This document shows, piece by piece, positions 4,768 through 8,929 of a stretch of DNA of 8,929 bases (the first letter of the stretch is position 1; each line of letters opens with the position of its first letter). This DNA is from Alphaproteobacteria bacterium (GTDB taxonomy: Bacteria; Pseudomonadota; Alphaproteobacteria; Rhodobacterales; Rhodobacteraceae): the NCBI GenBank assembly GCA_024277955.1, contig JAJRUE010000224.1, forward strand, positions 1 through 8,929. The letters are read 5' to 3'. A program made the position numbers and the translations under genes. The notes beneath the pieces were generated by a model. That model did not search any database, was not told the DNA's origin, and saw nothing but the letters and a program-made list of their open reading frames with translations.

Positions 4768-6297
4768 TCAGGGCGCGAGGCTGCCGATCCTGTGGGCATT
4801 GGCCATCACCGAATAGGTGATCGTCGCCGCCGGAATTTCGGGCAGGACCGAGGCGTCCACCACATGCACCCGCGCCAGCCCGTGCGGCCGGCCCAGCACA
4901 TCGCTTTGCCGCGCGTCCGGTGTGCGGGCCATCGCCAGGCTCGCGCCCACGTGAAAGCCGCTGCCCGGCGCGCCGGGGCGGCTGGCAAGGCCCAGCGCGC
5001 TCAGCCCGCCCGCCGCCAGGGCCCGACCGATGCGCGCTTGCGCCCGTTTCAGCGTGGCGCCGGTGTCGGGGTTGGCGCGCAGGTCGGCCGCCAGGCGGCC
5101 ATCGGGGGCCAGGCGCAGCGCGATCTGCGCCGAATGGTCGGAATGCAGGAACACCTGCGCCACCACCAGCCGGCGCGCCAGCGCGCGCAGCGCCGCGCCC
5201 AGCGGCGGCAGGCCAAAGCCGTAGTTGGCGATCAGGTCGCGGGCGAAAAACTCGTTCCAGGTGTAGAGCTGTGCGTGCACCAGGTGCGGCGACACGTCGG
5301 GTGCGTCAATTTCGGCGAACAGCTGGGGCAGGGTGGTCAGCGGCATCCGGTCTACGCGTGGGCGCGCGCGCCAACGCTGGATCAGCGGCAGGAACCCGTG
5401 CTGGCTGTCCCTGAGCACCAGTTCCTCGGCCACGCCCGAGCGCATCAGCAGGCGCGCGGTCTCCAGCACGCCGGCGGCGATGAACAGCCGGTCGGCGCGC
5501 AACACGTCGCCGCCCGCCAGCGTCACCTCGACCCCGCCGCCGGTTTCGCGAAAGCCCTGGGCCAGGCGCCCCTGCTGATAGGAAAACCCGTCGCGCCCTG
5601 CCAGCGCCGCCACCTGCTGCCCCGCCGACCAGATCAGCCCCCAGGGGCAGCCGTGCAGGCACAGGCCGCAACGCTTGCAGCCCGGGCCGACCGCCACCCG
5701 CGCCGCGCCCACGCACACCCCCAGGCGGGCCAGCCGGTCGCGCGCGCCGGCCAGGCGTTCGAGCAGCGCAGCACCTTGCACGCCCGGCGCCATCGCGCCG
5801 GCGCCCTGCATGTCGAGCGCCGGGAATTTTTCTTGCAGATCATCCACTTGCCCGGCGATTGGCATGAAGTCGGCCACCGCCCGGTAATGCGGCGCAAGGT
5901 CGTCGATGCCGATCGGCCAGCCGGCCATGTCCGCCTTTCGGTAGGGCAGCACCGCCGCCCCCCACAGGTTTGACAACCCGCCCACCGCGCGCGAGGCCCG
6001 CAGCGCGAACCACGGCGGCGGGCTGGCAAGGGTTTCGCGCGCCGGCTCCATCGCAAAGTCCGACCCGCAGCGGCGCACCTGGCCTTCGGGCGCGTGGAAC
6101 TGAGGCTCTGTCCAGGTGTCGCGCTCGGCCCGGCTCCAGTCGGCGGGGTCGCGCGCGGCCAGGGCGGCGCGGCGCTGAACGCGCTCGGCCTCGAGTTCCT
6201 TGCCGCCGTCGATCAGCTGCACCCGGCGGCCGCGCGCCAGCAGCGCCGTGGCGACCGACACCCCGGCGGGGCCGGATCCGATGACGATATCGCCCAT
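4768..6297 (-). CDS. GMC-like FAD oxidoreductase with ferredoxin-type cysteine motif
   Basis: A 509-residue flavoprotein related to glucose-methanol-choline oxidoreductases, expected to oxidise an alcohol or sugar hydroxyl. The N-terminal FAD-binding Rossmann motif GSGPAG is at residues 8-13, with VQLIDGG (D30) ending strand two. A second GMC-type glycine stretch, GGLSNLWG, follows near residue 107. The C-terminal GMC domain has GFHVGAS with H449, VVDASVLPEIPAATIT (D481), and ANAHRIG. Unusually, residues 207-218 read C-K-R-C-G-L-C-L-H-G-C-P, a C-x2-C-x2-C-x3-C-P pattern like a [4Fe-4S] ferredoxin site (C207, C210, C213, C217). There is no signal or Tat leader, since the Rossmann strand starts at residue 2, so it is probably cytoplasmic. 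The ATG overlaps the GT-C stop by one base (TGATG) with no clear ribosome binding site, implying coupled translation. It is last in the operon. Substrate and electron acceptor are unknown. Confidence 0.85.
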   Translation of the reverse strand: MGDIVIGSGPAGVSVATALLARGRRVQLIDGGKELEAERVQRRAALAARDPADWSRAERDTWTEPQFHAPEGQVRRCGSDFAMEPARETLASPPPWFALRASRAVGGLSNLWGAAVLPYRKADMAGWPIGIDDLAPHYRAVADFMPIAGQVDDLQEKFPALDMQGAGAMAPGVQGAALLERLAGARDRLARLGVCVGAARVAVGPGCKRCGLCLHGCPWGLIWSAGQQVAALAGRDGFSYQQGRLAQGFRETGGGVEVTLAGGDVLRADRLFIAAGVLETARLLMRSGVAEELVLRDSQHGFLPLIQRWRARPRVDRMPLTTLPQLFAEIDAPDVSPHLVHAQLYTWNEFFARDLIANYGFGLPPLGAALRALARRLVVAQVFLHSDHSAQIALRLAPDGRLAADLRANPDTGATLKRAQARIGRALAAGGLSALGLASRPGAPGSGFHVGASLAMARTPDARQSDVLGRPHGLARVHVVDASVLPEIPAATITYSVMANAHRIGSLAP

Positions 6298-7778
6298 CAG
6301 TCGCGCCGGAAGATCAGCACCCGGCCGTCGCCCAGGGTGCCGTCAAAGCGTTTCACCAGTTTCAGCGCGGCTTCGGTGTCGCCGTCCAGGGCCGCCACCT
6401 TGCGCAGCCCGCGCGCCGGAAAGGCGACCACGATCAGCATCGGCCCCGGCCGGGCGCGCGCCGCCAGATAGTCCTGATCCGTCAGGATCGCGCCCCAGTC
6501 GGCGCCGAAAAAATCGCGGAACACGGCGGCCGGGAACCCCACCGCATAGACCCGTTCGCCGGGCGCGCGCGCCGCTTCGACCCAGGCATAGGCCCCGGCC
6601 AGATCCTGTTTCGGGGCCATGTAGTTGCGCGCCGCCAGACCCGCCGACAGCACCACCATCGCCACCGAGGCGGCCAGGAAGACCTGCCGCGTCTCGCGCC
6701 CCAGCGCGCGCGCGATCCAGCCGCTGACCAGGCGCACCCCCAGCACGATCAGCAGCATAACAAAGCCGATGTCGGCAAAGAAGAACCGCGGCCAGACGCG
6801 CATCCCCAGCATCACCAGCAAGACCAGCGTCAGCGCGACATGCACCGCCACCACCGGCCCGAACAGCGGCGCGCGGTCATGCGCGGCGATGCCCCCCAGC
6901 ACCGCCAGCCCGATCACCGCCAGCGCCACCAGCCCCACCAGCGGCCCCAGATTGCCCAAGCCTGTGCGCACCCCTTCCAGCAGCGACCACAGCGGGTTCT
7001 GGTATTCCGCCATCACGTCCACCGCCGAGGTGCCCGCCACGCCCCCGACCGAGGCCATCACGTCGCCCAGCATCGGCGCATAGAGCAGCAGCGTCAGCGC
7101 GCCCCCCAGCACATAGCCCGCCGCCGGCAGCAGGCAGGCGCGCCGCTCGAAACGCCCCGACAGCAGCCGCCAGCCGGTGAGCGCCGCCCAGACGAACCCT
7201 TGGGCTGCGAAAAAGAACGCCCCCGTCAGGTGGGTGAAGATCGCCAGCGCCAGCACCACCGCATAGGCGATCCAGGTGCGCCATTTCGGCGCCGCCAGCC
7301 CCCGCAGCCAGAATATCATCCCCAGCGTCGCGAAAAATGCCAGCCCCGTGTAGCCGCGCGCGTTCTGGGAAAACCAGATCTGGTGGTAGGACAGCGCCAG
7401 CAGCAGCGCCGTCAGATGCGCGACGCCCACCCCGGCGATGTCGCGCGCCAGCCACCACATCGCCGCCACCGTGCCCAGCCCGAACAGCAGCGCCGGCAGG
7501 CGGATGGCCCAGTTGGTTTCGCCCCAGACCGTTATCGCCGCTTTCGAGGCCAGGTTGAACAGGTAGTGATAGTTCATGTCGTAGCCCTGCAGCATCTCGG
7601 ACCAGGGCAGGCGCAGGTGGGTCTGAAGCGTCAGGATCTCGTCATACCAGAGCGGCGCGTTCAGCCCGACGACGCGCAGCGCCAGCGCCAGCAGCAGGAT
7701 CGCGCCCAGCCACAGAATATCGCGCGCAGCGGGGCGGCCTGCGGGGGGCGGGGCGGTATGGGGGCGACGACCGGCCAT
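6297..7778 (-). CDS. GT-C membrane glycosyltransferase, ArnT/PMT-like (PMT_2 type)
   Basis: A 493-residue polytopic protein of the GT-C superfamily, expected to take a sugar from a polyprenyl-phosphate donor and transfer it on the periplasmic side to a glycan, lipid or protein. After a basic, proline-rich cytoplasmic start comes the first membrane segment (about 22-40), then PLWYDEILTL with the D46-E47 acidic pair expected in the catalytic first periplasmic loop. Next is NYHYLFN, then ETNWAIRLPALLFG and IWFSQNARGYTG (residues 134-144), both typical of PMT_2 proteins. About ten more hydrophobic segments follow, then a soluble tail of about 100 residues, probably periplasmic. The ATG directly follows the methyltransferase stop (TGAATG), with AGAGG five bases upstream. 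The gene overlaps the next (GMC) by one base. I infer a decorating rather than backbone-building transferase. Acceptor and donor are unknown; oligosaccharyl transfer or protein mannosylation are alternatives. Confidence 0.85.
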   Translation of the reverse strand: MAGRRPHTAPPPAGRPAARDILWLGAILLLALALRVVGLNAPLWYDEILTLQTHLRLPWSEMLQGYDMNYHYLFNLASKAAITVWGETNWAIRLPALLFGLGTVAAMWWLARDIAGVGVAHLTALLLALSYHQIWFSQNARGYTGLAFFATLGMIFWLRGLAAPKWRTWIAYAVVLALAIFTHLTGAFFFAAQGFVWAALTGWRLLSGRFERRACLLPAAGYVLGGALTLLLYAPMLGDVMASVGGVAGTSAVDVMAEYQNPLWSLLEGVRTGLGNLGPLVGLVALAVIGLAVLGGIAAHDRAPLFGPVVAVHVALTLVLLVMLGMRVWPRFFFADIGFVMLLIVLGVRLVSGWIARALGRETRQVFLAASVAMVVLSAGLAARNYMAPKQDLAGAYAWVEAARAPGERVYAVGFPAAVFRDFFGADWGAILTDQDYLAARARPGPMLIVVAFPARGLRKVAALDGDTEAALKLVKRFDGTLGDGRVLIFRRD

Positions 7779-8558
7779 TCAGCCCTCTTTCACCGCGCGC
7801 ACCAGCAGCAGCATTTCGTAGTTGGGGTCGTGGGTGTCCAGTTCGGCCTGATCGACCTCGCTGGCACCCAGCCCGTGCAGGTTGCAGATGCAGGTGAACA
7901 CGTTGCCCACCGCGCTGACGTCGACATTTTCCGCCGGAAAAACAGCGCGGAACAGCCGCTTCTTGGACTGGCTGGTGAAATGCCAGTATTCGCCCCAGTC
8001 GTCGACGCCCTCGCGCCGGGCGACGCGGGTCATGCCGTGGCTGGTGCACAGCACCACGCCGCCGGGTTTCAGGATCCGGTGCAGCGTGGCGATCGCCTTG
8101 TCCACCTCGAAGATCATCTGCAGGGTCTGGGTGATGATGATGCAATCAAACGTGTTGTCGGGGATATGCGGCGCATCGGTCAGGTCGGCGACGATGGTGG
8201 CGTTGGGGTTGCCCTCGACATAGTTCAGCACGTCCTCTTGCGTGACCTTGTCGCCGCCGAACTTGCGGATATAGGCAGGGTCGCCCATTTCCAGCACCCG
8301 GCCCTTGATGTCGTCGCTGTGGCGGGCAAGGAACTGTTCGATATAGTAGCGTTCGATGGTCAGCAATTCGCGGTCCTGACCAAAGACGGTGCTGATCGGG
8401 CTCAGCCGGCGCAGGCCGCCGAAATCGACGCTGCCCACCGGCACCGATTGCAGCTTGTGGATGCGCTGCTGCTTGCGGATCCATTTGCGCAGGCGCTCGG
8501 GCAACAGAAAGGTCGCCGTGTCGCGCACCAGTTTTTCCAGACGCGCGCCGGGGGTCAT
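7779..8558 (-). CDS. SAM-dependent methyltransferase (class I, Methyltransf_11-like)
   Basis: A 259-residue soluble protein, probably methylating a sugar or glycan intermediate, possibly O- or N-methylation. After a basic, helical N-terminus (ERLRKWIRKQQRIHK, residues 21-35) comes TIERYYIEQFLARH, then motif I GRVLEMGDPAYIRKFGG (residues 86-102), acidic VADL (D125), TFDCIIITQTLQMI (motif IV region, D138), and LHRILKPGGVVLCT (residues 159-172). Motif I is E-M-G-D-P-A-Y rather than the textbook E-x-G-x-G-x-G. I recall this variant, together with the R-Y-Y-I-E and K-P-G-G stretches, in methyltransferases of polysaccharide loci, some fused to glycosyltransferases. The ATG at 8558 overlaps the epimerase stop by four bases (ATGA), and the stop abuts the GT-C start. 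A purine stretch GCGGGG lies about nine bases upstream of the start. The substrate is unknown; the neighbouring epimerase suggests a nucleotide sugar or the finished glycan. Confidence 0.85.
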   Translation of the reverse strand: MTPGARLEKLVRDTATFLLPERLRKWIRKQQRIHKLQSVPVGSVDFGGLRRLSPISTVFGQDRELLTIERYYIEQFLARHSDDIKGRVLEMGDPAYIRKFGGDKVTQEDVLNYVEGNPNATIVADLTDAPHIPDNTFDCIIITQTLQMIFEVDKAIATLHRILKPGGVVLCTSHGMTRVARREGVDDWGEYWHFTSQSKKRLFRAVFPAENVDVSAVGNVFTCICNLHGLGASEVDQAELDTHDPNYEMLLLVRAVKEG

Positions 8559-8929
8559 GCCGCCGCCCCGCGCTTTTCGGCGATGATGTCGGTGATGATC
8601 GTGTCCAGCGTGCGTTCCGGCTTGAAGCCGGTCATCGCCTGCAGCTTGCTCACGTCCGGCAGGCGGCGGTTCATGTCCTCGAAGCCCTCGGGATAGACGC
8701 TTTCGTAAGGCACCAGGTCGATGCGCGATTGCGACCCCGCCAGCGCGATCACCCGTTCGGCCAGCGCCCGGATAGTCACCTCTTCGCTGGTGCCGATGTT
8801 GAACACCTGGCCAAAGGCGGCGGGCGTCGACATCAGCCGCACCAGCGCCTCGACCACATCGGCCACATGGCCGAAACAGCGCGACTGTTCGCCGGTGCCG
8901 TGCACCATCAGCGGCCGCCCCTCCAGCGC
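8555..8929 (-). CDS. NDP-sugar epimerase/dehydratase (extended SDR), C-terminal part
   Basis: The last 124 residues of a gene that enters from the right edge; the NAD-binding Rossmann motif and the Y-x3-K catalytic pair are outside the window. It begins ALEGRPLMVHGTGEQSRCF, then HVADVVEAL, VFNIGTSEEVTIRALAERV, and PYESVYPEGFEDMNRRLPD followed by KLQAMTGFKPERTLD. These are standard C-terminal features of NAD-dependent nucleotide-sugar epimerases, dehydratases and decarboxylases; the G-F-E-D-M-x-R-R-x-P-D stretch is one I associate with GalE-like and UDP-glucuronate-decarboxylase-like members. The exact reaction cannot be decided from this end of the protein. It should act on a nucleotide sugar in the cytoplasm. 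The stop codon overlaps the methyltransferase start by four bases, so the two are very likely co-translated. Confidence 0.88.
   Translation of the reverse strand, partial: ALEGRPLMVHGTGEQSRCFGHVADVVEALVRLMSTPAAFGQVFNIGTSEEVTIRALAERVIALAGSQSRIDLVPYESVYPEGFEDMNRRLPDVSKLQAMTGFKPERTLDTIITDIIAEKRGAAA

Noticed and set aside
4792..5973. Plus-strand open frame of 393 codons opposite the GMC gene
   Set aside because: Shadow of the GMC coding strand: Ala/Arg/Gln/His-rich, with no motif, while the opposite frame has clear FAD and C-terminal GMC patterns.
6840..8696. Plus-strand open frame of 618 codons across the minus-strand operon
   Set aside because: Composition is dominated by His, Gln, Arg and Pro, the mirror of GTG, CTG, GCG and GGC codons on the other strand. 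Three well-supported genes occupy the opposite strand here, and no ribosome binding site was seen.

Overview
The window is very GC-rich throughout. Its codons end almost always in G or C, and long antisense reading frames stay open by composition alone. The genes resemble those of an alphaproteobacterium, most likely in the Rhodobacterales/Rhodobacteraceae. The assignment rests on base composition, on protein flavour, and on the intergenic motif GCCTCCGGCGGGGATATTT (minus strand, near 4720-4736), which I remember as common between genes in that group. I could not search to confirm this.

The window is part of a surface-polysaccharide (capsule, exopolysaccharide or O-antigen-like) locus. From left to right it holds: the start of a membrane protein leaving the left edge (1-190, minus); a GT4-family glycosyltransferase (371-1540, minus); a divergent intergenic region with a perfect inverted repeat (1541-1747); a Wzx/MOP-type flippase (1748-3205, plus); a short gap with a 22-nt-period direct repeat; a second GT4-family glycosyltransferase with a four-cysteine cluster (3346-4623, plus); a convergent intergenic region with several hairpins and a shared T/A tract, apparently a bidirectional terminator (4615-4745); and a tightly packed minus-strand operon. 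Read in its own direction, that operon encodes an NDP-sugar epimerase/dehydratase (partial, entering from the right edge), a SAM-dependent methyltransferase, a polytopic GT-C glycosyltransferase of the ArnT/PMT type, and a GMC-like flavoprotein oxidoreductase carrying a ferredoxin-like cysteine motif.

Working model (inference): the epimerase/dehydratase, methyltransferase and flavoprotein make or tailor an unusual sugar. The two GT4 enzymes build a lipid-linked repeat unit in the cytoplasm and Wzx flips it. The GT-C enzyme adds a decoration from a lipid-phosphate sugar on the periplasmic side. No initiating phosphoglycosyltransferase, confirmed Wzy polymerase or export (Wza/Wzc) gene is visible, so the locus continues beyond both edges. 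The truncated membrane protein at the left edge could be one of the missing parts.

The item most worth following up is the GMC-like oxidoreductase with a C-x2-C-x2-C-x3-C-P motif inserted in its middle. It is translationally coupled to the GT-C gene and may be an iron-sulfur flavoenzyme for sugar oxidation. No RNA genes, CRISPR arrays, insertion sequences or broken genes were seen.
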